DNA of 64,000 bases, taken from the NCBI GenBank assembly GCA_021029095.1, contig JAJOHG010000022.1, positions 372,001 through 436,000 on the forward strand, read 5' to 3'. This document shows positions 11,071 to 22,136 of the stretch, in pieces. The position numbers and the translations under genes are program-made. The notes below the pieces were generated by a model. The model saw nothing but the letters and a program-made list of their open reading frames with translations, did no database searches and was not told the origin of the DNA. How positions within the stretch are numbered: position 1 is the stretch's first letter; every line of letters starts with the position of its first letter. Source of the DNA: Phellopilus nigrolimitatus. Taxonomy: Eukaryota > Basidiomycota > Agaricomycetes > Hymenochaetales > Hymenochaetaceae.

Positions 11071-12466
11071 AGGACGAAGATTTTAGCAAAGCCTGAGTTT
11101 TGGTTGGACGCCGGCTGTTATGATAGCACAGCGCTCGTCGGGGAGCTACGGAAGGCCCTTTCTCGTCCGACTTTTGAGCCAGGGTGGCCGTCAAAGTCCG
11201 CCAATCCCGATCGGCGTGACGTTTCTCTCAACCAATCCTGTCCGTTCTAGTTCCGAGTAAAAGCAGACTCGCATTATGGTAGCGGTAGCGACGCCGTGAA
11301 CTTATTGACTGGCTTGATGACGTCGCGTTAGCACTTACTTAAGCGCCTAGTAAGCGCCCACACTCACTGCGTTTACGTAAGCAAGAGCCGTCCACCAATT
11401 AAATCACTTGTCAGGGATATCTCTTCTGCAGGGTTGTCCCAACGTGCTTGCTCAGTTGGCATCAATAAGTTCATCCTGACAATACGCTAAGGACATCTCT
11501 CTCATGAATTCTTCGACACGCTCTGCTATCACAAGAAAAACAAGGCAGTTTATAAATTCCAGTGTCATGCACCGACTTCGAGTCAAAGGACTCGGACCAA
11601 TCCGATACTGAGGCATTGTTGTATACTGCCCCGTCTTGACCCGACGGCATCTACACACGAATAAACCTGCATATAATGATTCTCCATCAAATCTAGTTTC
11701 TACTCACACTGCCCGCTGTCCGTCTTTCCCCGTGAGGTTCGACTGAGCGTCCCAGAACAAGAGGAACAAAGACGTGAATTTTTTTTTTTCGTTTAGCTCG
11801 CAGAGAAAATTAATTTTATATATTCACTAAGTATACTATCGATAAACGATAACAAGGGGACATAGGGATTCAACTGTTTACCGCTGAATAGGATTTGGCT
11901 GTCAATAACCGCAGTTATTGCACTGATCACAAACCTGACAGAGTTCAAACTGGAACCAAAGATCAAAATCACAGGACAGTATTCATCGATCTCACATACT
12001 CCCATTCGGAAGCCTTTTCGTTTTCTTCCGTTTCAGCTTCAAACTCGGCATCACTCAACGAGAACAGATTTTGACTTTGGGCGCGCTCCGAGTCCAGCCT
12101 ACGAGGCTGTCGATAAACACATGCATTTATTACGAGCGCAGTCAAATCATGCACTCATACCTTCTCATCATCGATTCACTTCATATTCACTATTGAATCT
12201 TCTCCGTCCATCCAGTTCCGCGGAGTCCTGCCTTGTTCACGAAAGCCTCCAATTGGTATTTATACCTAAAATTCCCGTTCATGAAAGAAAGAGTCAGCAT
12301 TATTCTTTTTTTTTATTTTTAATTCTCAAACTTTGACCAAGACTCTTCATGCCACCTTCGACTCTGTATCCAGTGTTCAGCTTATTTATGAGAGAAGAGT
12401 AAGTATAGCATATAGACAGAACTGTGAGTTAAGAACCATGAAACTGCGCTGCCATTCTTGAACGAG
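11071..12466. other. Intergenic, possible orphan exons
   Basis: No gene recognised. On the minus strand, about 12106-12000 reads as an acidic exon-like segment (LFSLSDAEFEAETEENEKA) with a CGACAG acceptor before it and a GTATGTGAG donor after it, but I cannot connect it to a start or stop. Contains AT-rich runs near 11780-11830 and 12300-12330. Confidence 0.35.
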
Positions 12467-12765
12467 TCATTTTTCATATGGACGTCGCGCACGGGCCGCG
12501 CTCCAAGTTGTAGTTGTCGTCGTGGTACGCAAGTACATGTCGTGCATAAATTGCGCTGTGTCATCCGATATCGTGTGTCCCATTTCCGCACTCGACATCT
12601 CGCAAGTCCACTTCCCCTCCCTGCCCGTAGTCTCGACAAACGGCTCTCCATGCGCTCCTACGCTCACCGCCAGCCCATTCTCCTCGCTTTCTCGCCTGCT
12701 CTCGAATTCCTACAGGCCGTCTGCCGGCCCTGCATCCTTTGCACGATAATTGTGGCTTCAATCAT
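12467..12765 (-). CDS. Tentative small protein, about 88 aa, unknown
   Basis: Very tentative. A terminal exon 12709-12467 (81 codons with stop) follows an acceptor CCTGTAG and reads as a plausible acidic/Thr-rich peptide with MGHTISDDTAQFMHDMY and a run of seven threonines. A possible first exon, 12765-12745, would be joined by an unusually short 35-nt intron. A TATAAAA motif lies about 65 bp upstream on this strand (near 12830). No family recognised. It could equally be noncoding. Confidence 0.22.
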
Positions 12766-13304
12766 TCTTCACTCTAAATCCCCCACATACTTCCGCTTGC
12801 CTTAAATTAGTTTGTTTCTATGCGGCTTTTATATGCGTGCTTTGACTCCGTACTTGTGCACGCTTCCCATGGCATAGCAATCGCGAACGAGCGCTGTCCA
12901 GCCCGAGCAAGAGGATATCGGCGTTACGCACAAGAGCGGGTCGCATGTTACATGTTGAAGGGCAATTCATATCCGTGTCGCCTCAGACGCTCTCAAAGAA
13001 CGAGCCATCGATCAACCACACAACAGCCTATAACGTTTGTGCAGAATGCGGATGCACATCATATGGGAGCATATCATATATCATAGAAAGAAAGAAAGAA
13101 ATGCTGCGAAGATGAGAAGAGAACGACAGTGCTGCGCTAGCGCTCGTGCCCGACATCCACGCCTCAGGACGGAGTCGCCCATCCCTCTCAAGTCCACCGC
13201 ACCCAGCGAGCCCGCCCCATCCCAACGCCACGAGCACACGGGCCCACAAGTCGAAGAATAAAGCGGCACGCTGAATCGCGGGTAGGGCACACAACAGGGC
13301 GATT

Positions 13305-13925
13305 TTATTTGGCGGGGTTGGCGTTCCTGCAAGAACGAAACGCGGTGTCAGTACGGACTGCACTCAAGGAGACGCACACAAAAGAGAAGAAGAAACGAAA
13401 GACGAGTTCAGATAGGAGCGAAAGACGTTAGATGCATTGTTGTCAACACGGTAGTTTCAGTGTGAACTATGCTTGAATTCGGTGTATCATCTTATGGGCG
13501 TGCACGTCCTCTCCGAACGCACGCAGAAAACGGCAAAAGGGAACAAAGTGACGAAATTTGACAGGAGGATGAGAACTCACATCTTCCGCTTGCCGCCTGG
13601 CGGCAACGCGCTCACATTGACGAAGCTACATCGCACAAAAAACCGCCTCAGCACGCCGCCCAAATGACACAGAGACAGCAGTCCACACACCGCCTGTTAT
13701 ATATTATCCTCTTCTTCGCGCGGCCCTTGGGCGTCTTCTTCTTCTCCTGCTTCTCCACCTTGGGCATCTGCGACTTGACTTTGCCCGCGCGGGCGAGGGA
13801 GCCGTGAACTATATGATAAATAGATGCGCCGCGTTGCGGACCGTCAGCAAGCGGCACCAGCGACGACGATATCGGGCGGTATGGCGCCCGATATCAAGAA
13901 AGGGCGGCGACGTACCCTTTCCCAT
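13305..13925 (-). CDS. RPS30: 40S ribosomal protein eS30
   Basis: Small-subunit ribosomal protein. Four exons: 13925-13916 (only 10 nt: MGK plus one base), 13808-13691, 13625-13581 and 13326-13305; introns 107, 65 and 254 nt; 64 aa. The order matches eS30: [39 protein letters not shown], then [15 protein letters not shown] and the short NANPAK end. There is no N-terminal ubiquitin-like domain, as in other fungi (metazoan FAU has one). The tiny first exon and early intron are typical of fungal ribosomal protein genes and make it easy to miss by ORF search. Phases match at all junctions. Confidence 0.95.
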
Positions 13926-14864
13926 GTTGTGCTTGACGATACGGACGATGCGAACGACGGCGAGCAAGCGTATAATTCTGGTCCTGTATAGTTGCCTCGG
14001 CACGTGCCGAAGCATCCTTTATTTGGAAGTATTACTTGAAGTAATTCTGAGTCACATGTGGTCACGTGTACACTATTTTGGCAGGCCCGCGTGTTATTTC
14101 TTACATGCGGCATCGCGACGCGCGAACGCACGCGCCTTGAGTATATGCGTCTCCCTTCTCATTATAACGTAGCAAGGCTATCTCAGCATCTACCATATTT
14201 TAGGAGGCTTCGACCTTATCAAATATTCTGGATGTTCCCGTATGTATTGTGCACCCCAATATGTAAACTAACACCTCTTGCAAAACAAATTTTCTTCCTT
14301 TCCACATGCGTATGTACTGTACATGACATAACTCTTTCTTAGTACACGGGTATACGACATCTCGGCGTAAGATCCTGGATCTCTCAAGAGATGGAGAAAG
14401 GCGGATGAGTCTGGCTGGATTGGTGAAGTATTTGAGTTTCGGAATGACGATAGCATACTGAATATTCTCTTCGGCCCTACTGCAGATTGCTACTCATTCT
14501 CCCAACTCTAAATTTCAACGAGCGCGATCTCACTTTTCGCGTCAAGCTCCTGCCCGATTATCAATATCTTGTTAGCACCCAAAGAGCCCTGTAACGAACG
14601 CATACTCGACTCTCTCCGATATTCTTTGTTCTAGGTTCTCTCACTGAAGTCGCATAAACCGCATAAAATGTTCGTTACCGCATGTCTACGTATGCATATA
14701 TCTAGCATACAAAAAAAACAAGCCCCCAACCGAGGCACATTCCCTACACCCCCAATCCCCACATTCCCCGCGATCCCGCCTCGCCCATACTCAGCAGCCC
14801 TTCCTAGAGAAAAAAAAAGCAACGAAAAAGCGTAAAAACCGAAAGACGCCGCGCGCTTGCGAGC
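13926..14864. other. Intergenic, no gene seen
   Basis: Between the RPS30 start and the oxidase stop. AT-rich for this part of the window; only short ORFs without signatures. Should contain the RPS30 promoter near its right-hand 5' side. Confidence 0.5.
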
Positions 14865-16677
14865 CTACAGCTTCGCGTGGTCCCCGCGCGGCGGCGGGAC
14901 GCCGGACGGGTTGTAGCGCAGCGCGTCGCGGTTGCCGCGCACGTCGCGCTCGATAGAGCGGTACCCCGCGACGGTCATCGTAATGTCCAGGTCCTGTCCG
15001 GCGCGTGCGTGTCAGCCCACATACCACTCGCACTCGCACTCGAGAGAAAGAGAGAGAGAGGGGGGGGGGAGGGAGAGGGAGAGAGGGAGGGACGCACGGC
15101 GAGGAACGACTTCATGACGTGGCGGCAGCCCGCCTCGCCGTCGTGCGCCATGCCCCACACGTACAGCCGGCCGACCGCGACCGCATGCGCGCCGAGCGCG
15201 AGCGCCTTGAACGCGTCCGCGCCCGTGCGCACGCCTGAGTCGAAGATGATCGTCATCTCTGTGGGGCAATTCCGTTTAGTTTTTTTTTTTTTTTTTGTCT
15301 TAGCAAAATTAAAAATAAAGTGGGATGGGATGGGATGGAATTGAGAGAGGGGAGGGAGAGGCACTGACTGTCCCCGACGGCGGCGACGACCTCGGGGAGC
15401 ACCTCGAGGCTCCCGACCGCGCCGTCGACCTGGCGCCCGGCGTGATTCGTCACGACGATACCCGCGCAGCCCACCTCGAGCGCGCGGCGCGCGTCCGCGG
15501 CGCTCTGGATGCCCTTCAGCACGAACGGGCGCCCGCCCGAGATGCGCGCCCACTGCATGGCGTTTTCGTAAGAATAATATTGAAAAGAGGAGGGGAGGGG
15601 GCGCGAACGCACCTGCTCGACGAGCCACGGGATCTTCGCCCAGGTGTGCGCCTTGCCGTGCCAGACATGGCGGTCGATCCACGCGCCCGAGTCCTCCTCG
15701 AGCGCCGCCTCGCCGCCCTTGCGCATGAACACCGGGTCCGCGCGGCCATTCTCGTTGCCCACCTGGCCCGGCGGGTAGTAGAACACGTAGTTCGCGAGGC
15801 TGATGTCCGTGGGGCGCCAGCCGAGCTGCCAGGTGTCGACGGTGAACAGGAGCACGTCGAAGCCGGCGGCCCACGCGCGCGCCATGAGGCTCAGCGTGAC
15901 GTCGTCGTCGGGCCCCGCGTACAGCTGGAAGAAGCGTGGCGCGCCCGCGCGCGGCGAGCCGCCGTTCGGCCCGTCGTATGCGTGCACGGCGTTGCTCTCG
16001 GTCGGCGTGGCGGCGCCCGCGTCGTTCGCGGCGGCGACGTCCTCGATCGAGTTCGAGGCGGCGGTGGAGAGACAGTACTGTGCGAGAGACGGGTGCGTCA
16101 GCTGGGTGAGCGGGTGTGGGCGGAAGGGAGGGCACTGACGGGGAGGCCGAGCTCGCCTGCTATTCTTGCGGGGACGAGCTCGCCCTTGGGTGTGTAGAGC
16201 TTGTTGATGCCGATGGGCGCGAAGAGGATGGGAGCGGGGATCTTGTGGCCGAACAGCGTTGCTGAGTTCCAAAAAAAATATGAGCAAAACAAAACAAAAC
16301 AAAACCCAGCGGAGAAAAAAAGGGGGACGGAGGCGCACTTGTGAGGTCGCGGGTAGTGGTGTCAACGAGCATGCGGGGGACGATGCGCCAGCGGTAGAAG
16401 GCCTCGCGATTGGCGCGGTCCGTCCAGCCCATGCCCGCGTTTGAGTTGGCGTAGAAGTAGCCGTGGTCGGTGAGCTTCTTGCGGGTGGAGGCCTCGAGCT
16501 CGTCGGGGTGGACGGAGAAGGAGGGCACTGCGGGGGGCGTGGACGTGAGTGGGTACGCTAAAGGCGAGGAGTGGAAGGGAACGGACTGAGGCCGTGGTCG
16601 CCCCCGGCCTTGAAGACCTCGCGCTGGTAGAGCGAGTAGTGCGGGGAGGGCCCCTTGGGCTTGTTGTTCGGGTCCAT
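14865..16677 (-). CDS. FMN-dependent alpha-hydroxy-acid oxidase (lactate 2-monooxygenase-like)
   Basis: Oxidises an L-2-hydroxy acid, probably lactate or a relative, using FMN in a TIM barrel. Seven exons: 16677-16587, 16527-16339, 16261-16140, 16077-15613, 15552-15369, 15258-15098, 14993-14865; introns 59-110 nt; 446 aa. Visible motifs are PAPILFAPIGINKL, CLSTAASNSIEDVA, RFFQLYAG, LLFTVDTWQLGWRPTD, the FMN lysine in VLKGI (Lys302), the active-site TNHAGRQVDG (His326, Arg329) and IIFDSGVRTGADAFKALALGA. The length, and the long insert between LGWRPTD and the VLKGI strand, fit lactate 2-monooxygenase-like enzymes better than glycolate oxidase or flavocytochrome b2; no cytochrome b5 domain is present. 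No targeting signal or peroxisomal SKL end (it ends HAKL). The last intron carries a long CT-rich tract. Exact substrate unknown. Confidence 0.9.
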
Positions 16678-17539
16678 TGCGGTTGAGTGGGTTGTTGAGT
16701 ACGAGTCGGTGCGTCGGGGACTACTTATAGCTTGCGGGACGGGGCTCCGTGAGAGGCAGAGGTCGAGGAGAGGTGAAATGGCGGAGCGCGGATGTATTTC
16801 GAGTGTCCGTCATAGAGTGGGGCAGATCACGATGACGTCGACTCGACCAGGCTGCGATTACAGATTGAGGAGTCCCGCAGAACGTACACGGACAGCCGTC
16901 CTCCGTGCACACAATCAGAAGAGAATATAAACATCGTGTATTGCAGACAGAAAACAGCGAGAACGCATCTACAGAGCATCTACCACCCCATCATACAAAT
17001 ATACCCCTCCTTCGACGCGGGTGACCTGGAGACACGCACAAGCACGATTCAGTCAGCTATGGCCTACCAGGGGCAGAAATAAAAGAAAAGAGGAGTAAAA
17101 AGAACGGGTCAGAATTGCAGAAGTGTAACTCATCAACCAGCCCGCAAGGGCTGTATGACTGTTGAGCTTGATATGTGATACTTATTCATCATAAACGAAG
17201 TGAAAGGAAAAGAAAAGAAAAGAGGGAATGAAGGAAAGAATCGCTCACCATCTCCCATAGTCGAGTCGAGTCCGTCGAGCACGAAAAAGGACTCATCCAA
17301 AAAACTCAAATTTATTCAAAACGTGCCCGCGCAAGCACGCGCAAACAGCCCGTCCAGCCGGCCCTAAACACGCACAACACGCTCACGTGCCCCTCAACGG
17401 ATGGTGCGGCCCACTCCTCAACACAACCGCCAACACAGCCCGCTGCGCCCTCGCGTCGTCGTCGCCGTTGCCATCCCCACCCACAACAGCACGCACTCGC
17501 AGAGGCGACGACGCACACGCACACGCACACGTACACCCG
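16678..17539. promoter_or_regulatory. Divergent intergenic region between oxidase and SAP-protein genes
   Basis: The two genes are transcribed away from each other, so both promoters should lie here. Seen: AAAAGAAAAG-type purine runs at about 17205-17222 and AC-rich repeats close to the SAP-protein start (17515-17535). No specific operator recognised. Confidence 0.4.
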
Positions 17540-20500
17540 ATGTCGCCGCCCACGCCCACGCCGCCGACGCCCGCGCCGGACATCCTCTTCAACTCGCCCG
17601 CGCTGCACTCCCTCAAGCGCGCGCAGCTCGTGCAGCTCTGCAAGCGGCACGACGTCAAGGCCGCGGGGAAGAACACCGAGCTCATCGAACGCCTCCAGGC
17701 GCACGCGCGCGCGCGCCGTGCGGAGGGCACCACAGACGAAGACGACGACAACGACGATGAAAACGAAAATGAACGGGACGACGACGAGGAGTGGCGGCGG
17801 GAGACGCGCCCGAGCGAGGTGTGGGAGATGGTCATGGACGACATCCCTGAGGAGGATACGGAAGACGTCTTCGTGCGCGGGCGCTCGGGCTCCATGAGCG
17901 GGAAGAGCATGCTCACCGGCGGCAGCAGCCAGGAATTCGGCACCGCAGGCAGCTCCAAACGTGCGTCCCTCCTCAGAACGACAAAAAACAACAACGGAGA
18001 GATCCGCTTCGTTTTTGTTTTCGTTTTTTTTTCCTTTCCGCACAGAAAGCGCGCTAAAGCTAACTCTAATACTCTGTTTCTCCCCCTTTTTTCGTCACTG
18101 CAGCGACGATGTTCAAGGCGCTCGCGAACTCGCTCGGACTCAAGCGCGCAGAAGGCGTCGGCGGTGACAGCGATGGGCCCGGCTCGCTCAAGAGCAGTAC
18201 GAAGACCAGTGCGTCCGGCTCGCGCAAGGCGCTCTCTGCGCTGCTCAACACGAACCGCAGCGCGCAGGACATCAGCACCCTTCCCACCACAGCTCCAACC
18301 ACAGCTCCAACTACAACCGCCAATGCACACCCCCGCGACTCGCTCACCGCGCACGCCATCCCATACAGCGCGATCCCGCCCGCGCCGCCTGCGCGCCTCC
18401 CGCGCAGCGAGCCCTTCGCGTTTTCCTACAGCGACGACGCGGGCGACACCTCGCTCGCTGAGTCCATCGCGTCGCTCGACCGCCCCGTGCCCGGCATTGG
18501 CGCCGCACGCGCGGGCGTCGACCTCGACGCGAGCGCCGGCGGCACGATCCGCCTCATCACGAGCACGAGCACGCGCGACGACGGCGATGGGCCGGGGATA
18601 ATGAGCCCGCCCAGACTGGCGCCCGTGCACCCCGCGTTCGACCTCGTCCCGCCCACGCCCGGCCACAGCTCGCTGCGCGCGTGGCCGATGTCGCCCGAGT
18701 GCGGCGGCACGCGCACGCTGTACCCGAGCCTCGATGCCGAAATGGACGCGGACGTAAACATAAAGACAGACACAAATTCGGGTGCGGACGCAGCGCTCTC
18801 CCCTCCGCCGCGCGCCGCGCCCTTTATCTTCGGCTCACCACAGCCCCCGGCGCACGCCGCGTCCGCAGGCGCCTTCGCGAGCGCCGCGAGCAGCGTCCTC
18901 GCGGAGATGCACGCGCGCCTCGGCGGCGCCGGCGCCAACACGCACACCCTCTCCGCGGACGCCCTCGCCCTCGGGCAGCAGCAGCAGCAAACAGCAAAGC
19001 TCTCGGAGGACGAGCTCCTGAACTACCAGTTCGGCGCGGGCAGGCGCAGCGCCGCGGGCACCACCGCGGGCGCGCGCGGCGAGGGCAGCGCGGCGTCGCG
19101 CTTCGACCGCGCGCACGAGCGCGCATTCGGCCGCATGAACGGCATCGACACGCACTACGCCGCGCGGCGCGCACCCGCTCCCGCGCGTGCGAGCGCGGAC
19201 GGAAAGGACACGGACGCGTCGCTCCCTGCGAACAGGAAGCGCAAGTCGGAGGCGCTCGGTGCGCGCCGGCGCGTGGGCAAGGGGCGGGGTATCCCTGGTG
19301 CGTTCGGAGACGAGGATGACGAGGACGACGAGGACGAAGGCGGAGGGGACGAGGAGAAGGACGAAGATAAGCAAGAAGAAGGAGCGCGCGAGAGGGGCGC
19401 GAAGCGTGCGCGCGTCGATGCGGGCGGGGGCGCGCGACAGCATGTCTCGATCGCGGGCGCCCCGGCGCCAAAGACGAAGGACGCCGCCGCGGACGACGGC
19501 AAGGCGCGCAAGCAGAACGAGGCGATCCGGCGCCGGCTCGAGCTCAACAAGGCGCGCCGGCGGAGCAGCCGCGGCCGCCCGACCGCCGTCACGCGTGCGT
19601 AACCATCTGTCTGTCTCTTGCCCATAAAACTAATGACTGATATAAAAATTAATTTAATTTAATTTCAGCAAAGCCGAAGGCCGCGTCGCGCTTCGCGTTC
19701 CTCGGCGCGGCGAAGACGCTCGTGAAGAGCGTGTGGAACCGCGGCGCGGGCAACCCGTCCGCCGCCGCTGCTGGCGGCGCGGGGGGCAGCAGCAAAGACA
19801 ACAAAGACAAAGCCGCGAAGCCACCCGCCGCCTCCAAGCCCCTGCCCGCACCACCGAGCAAGCCGCCCGTCCCAGACGCGAAGAAGCCGCCCTTCGGGTC
19901 CGCGCTCGGCGCCCGCCCCCCGTCGATGGTGCCGCGCAGCACGAGCGGGCCCCTGCGCCCCAAGCAGGGCGGCTCCGCGAGCTCGCGGACGGTCTCGCTC
20001 GCCAGCACGGCAGGCGGCGCCCAGCCGCAGAGCGCGTTCCCGGTGCTCGGCGGCGCGCGCCCGCGCAAGCCGTCGCCTGCTGCTGCCGCTGCCATCGCCC
20101 AGGCGCCGGGCGGCGCCAGCGCTGGAGGGAACAACGTCGGCTCTGGATCGGGTCCGGCCCCAGCTCCGGCCCCAGCTCCGGCCCCAGCCGTCCGCGCGCG
20201 CACGACATCAACGCTGTACGCCCCGACAGCAAGTTCCATCGCGAAGATGGCGCCGAGCGCGAAGGGCAGACCCACGGCGCTGCCGACAGGCAGCGCATCC
20301 TCTAGCACAGCCGCGCGCGCACGCGCGGCAGCGGCAGCACGCTCGCCGGGCCCGCCATCGAAGATCCCCGTCTTCTCGCCGCCGCCTCCGCCGCGGAAGA
20401 CCCCCGGCGAGGACGGCGGTATATTCAGCGCGCCGCTCGTCCTTCCCGCGAGCCCGCAGGCGCGCCGCGCGGCCGCGGCGGGCGGGCGCGTCAACGCGAT

Positions 20501-21017
20501 CACGGGTGCGGTCTCGCCCGCGGGCGCCGCGCCGAGCATCACGGGCCTCGCGGCGCGCCTCGTTGGCGAAGGAAAGAACAAGCGAGAAGGCGGCGAGGGG
20601 GAGGCGCCGCCACCACCGCCGGCGACCCGCATCCCGGGCGCGCTGCGCAAGCCGCGCATCTCGCGCTCGAAGGTCATCGCGAAGCTCGGCGCGCACCGCG
20701 AGCGCGGCGGGCCCGCTGCCGGGCCCAGCTCCGCGGCGGCGGCGGGCGCGAGCTCGCCGGCGGGGCCACCCCGCACACCGAAGTCCCGCACGCGTTCGTC
20801 CGTTGGCGAGGCCGTGCGGCGCAGCGCGGGTGGCGCGAAGGCACGCGACGCGTGCGCGGGCGGGGGCGTCGCGATGAGTGCGAAGAAGCGCGCCCGCGCG
20901 AGTGAGTATGCGCGCCGCCGGAGCGCGAAGGCGCCTGCGCCCGCGGGGCTCGGCCCGCTGAGCTTCGGGGAGGCAGAGAAGGGCGAAGGCGCGGAAGGGA
21001 TGGATGTAGATGATTGA
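17540..21017 (+). CDS. Large SAP-domain, Ala/Pro-rich, probably nuclear protein
   Basis: Three exons, 17540-17960, 18104-19594 and 19669-21017; introns 143 and 74 nt; phases match; 1086 aa. Residues about 24-56 form a SAP motif (LKRAQLVQLCKRHDVKAAGKN), a DNA/chromatin-binding helix pair. Then come an acidic stretch, a long low-complexity middle, an acidic run near the end of exon 2, a basic RRRLELNKARRR region, and in exon 3 the motif SRFAFLGAAKTLVKSVWNRG followed by basic Pro/Ala-rich sequence with PAPAP repeats and a C-terminal MDVDD. I do not recognise the full-length family; chromatin or mitotic scaffold roles are possible but unproven. The very high GC creates many long antisense frames that are not genes. 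Confidence 0.82.
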
Positions 21018-21429
21018 GCAGGGGTCTGTGCCGCTGCTCTTTATTTCCCTTCATCTTCCCTCCCCCTTCTTGCGGGGGTTTTTTCTTTCTTTTATCGCGC
21101 ACCCTTCCGCGCAGAGTCAGGGCGGGTATTCTTTTGAATCCTCCAAATTTTGTTTTGTTTTGTCCATCCTGCTTGTCCCGACGGTCCATTGTTGCTTCCC
21201 GACGTCTCTAGGTCGAGCCTACGACCTCTTTTGTCTTTTTGAACATTGCTTGTATGTCCGTCTCCCCGCGTCTCGTGCGTCCGGGCGACGGCGCCGCCGT
21301 AAATTATGTAAAACAGCTGAATATGTGTAGACCCATTCTATCTCTCCTATTCCCATACCCGCTACGTCCGATACGTATGATACAACGTCCGCAATGAGAT
21401 TTCATGATCGTGAGCGCGTCCGTCGTGCA

Positions 21430-21748
21430 TTCGAGAGAAGAGAGGTAAACGAGTACTTAGTGCGCTGGAACACACCACGAGGTGTGAGCACTAGAAAACA
21501 GACAGGAGAAAATTCTGTAATTCGAGTGAGAGAAGTTGAAACTCGAATTACGGCGCGCGCGCATATAAGTAGGTTACGGAAAAGGAAAAGATTATCTAAT
21601 AATGATGTCGTAACCGGGAGGTTACATGCGCTCGATTCACGGTCATCATTCACAATATATATACAGCATATATATAATATGATAATGGCTTGAGAAGAAA
21701 GGGGGAAAAAATGACAATCATTCTTCCTTCATAGGAGTCTCGGGACTT
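21430..21748 (-). pseudogene. Duplicated 3' end of the DUF726 gene (left copy)
   Basis: On the minus strand the last ten codons read SPETP-M-KEE-stop (21747-21718), matching the end of the intact gene at 50590 (SPETP-R-KEE-stop). Similarity continues into the 3' flank on both sides of a segment of roughly 170 bp present only here: ATTCACAATATA... next to the stop, and GAGAGAAGAGA...GTACTTA further out (21430-21465 against 50462-50505). The copy ends abruptly at about 21748, where AT-rich island sequence begins. No upstream coding part is present. Confidence 0.7.
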
Positions 21749-21940
21749 GTATTTTTTGTTTTGCTTCCAAGGTTTGCAGATCAACCTTTTTGGTTGAACT
21801 GCAAAATGTAACTTTGGCATGACTACCAGCACACATTTGCTGCTTGTGTTGCATAATACTTTGTGAAGCTGGGGCATAAATTCCCTGCTAAGAAGATCCA
21901 GTTTCTCTCATTTGTCCCCATCTTCCGAAACATAAATCTA

Positions 21941-22112
21941 CTTCACACCACTGTCCCTACAACACACTCACTTCATACCACTGTCCCTACTACAACACAC
22001 TCACTTCATACCACTGTCCCTACAACACACTCACTTCATACCACTGTCCCTACTACAACACACTCACTTCATACCACTGTCCCTACAACACACTCACTTC
22101 ATACCACTGTTC
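21941..22112. repeat. Minisatellite with alternating 30/33-bp units
   Basis: Five full units plus a partial, starting at 21941, 21971, 22004, 22034, 22067 and 22097. The basic unit is CTTCATACCACTGTCCCTAC plus AACACACTCA; every second unit has an extra TAC. The array ends about 25 bp upstream of the F-box ATG, so it probably lies in its leader or promoter. It reads through as an open frame on the plus strand, but this is repeat-driven. Confidence 0.9.
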
Positions 22113-22136
22113 CACAACATACACTTGCTTCACATC

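Noticed and set aside
14975..16135. Long minus-strand frame (386 codons, Arg-rich) over the oxidase gene
   Set aside because: Shadow of the oxidase exons in another frame; Arg/Ala-rich composition is typical of GC-rich off-frame translation.
15325..16197. Plus-strand 290-codon frame opposite the oxidase
   Set aside because: Antisense shadow of conserved FMN-oxidase exons.
18824..19625. Several long antisense and off-frame ORFs over the SAP-protein gene
   Set aside because: Arg- or Ser-rich low-complexity translations of very GC-rich coding sequence; the SAP gene has consistent exon phases.
21941..22112. CRISPR-like regular repeat spacing
   Set aside because: The units are contiguous and nearly identical with no unique spacers, in a eukaryotic genome; it is a minisatellite.
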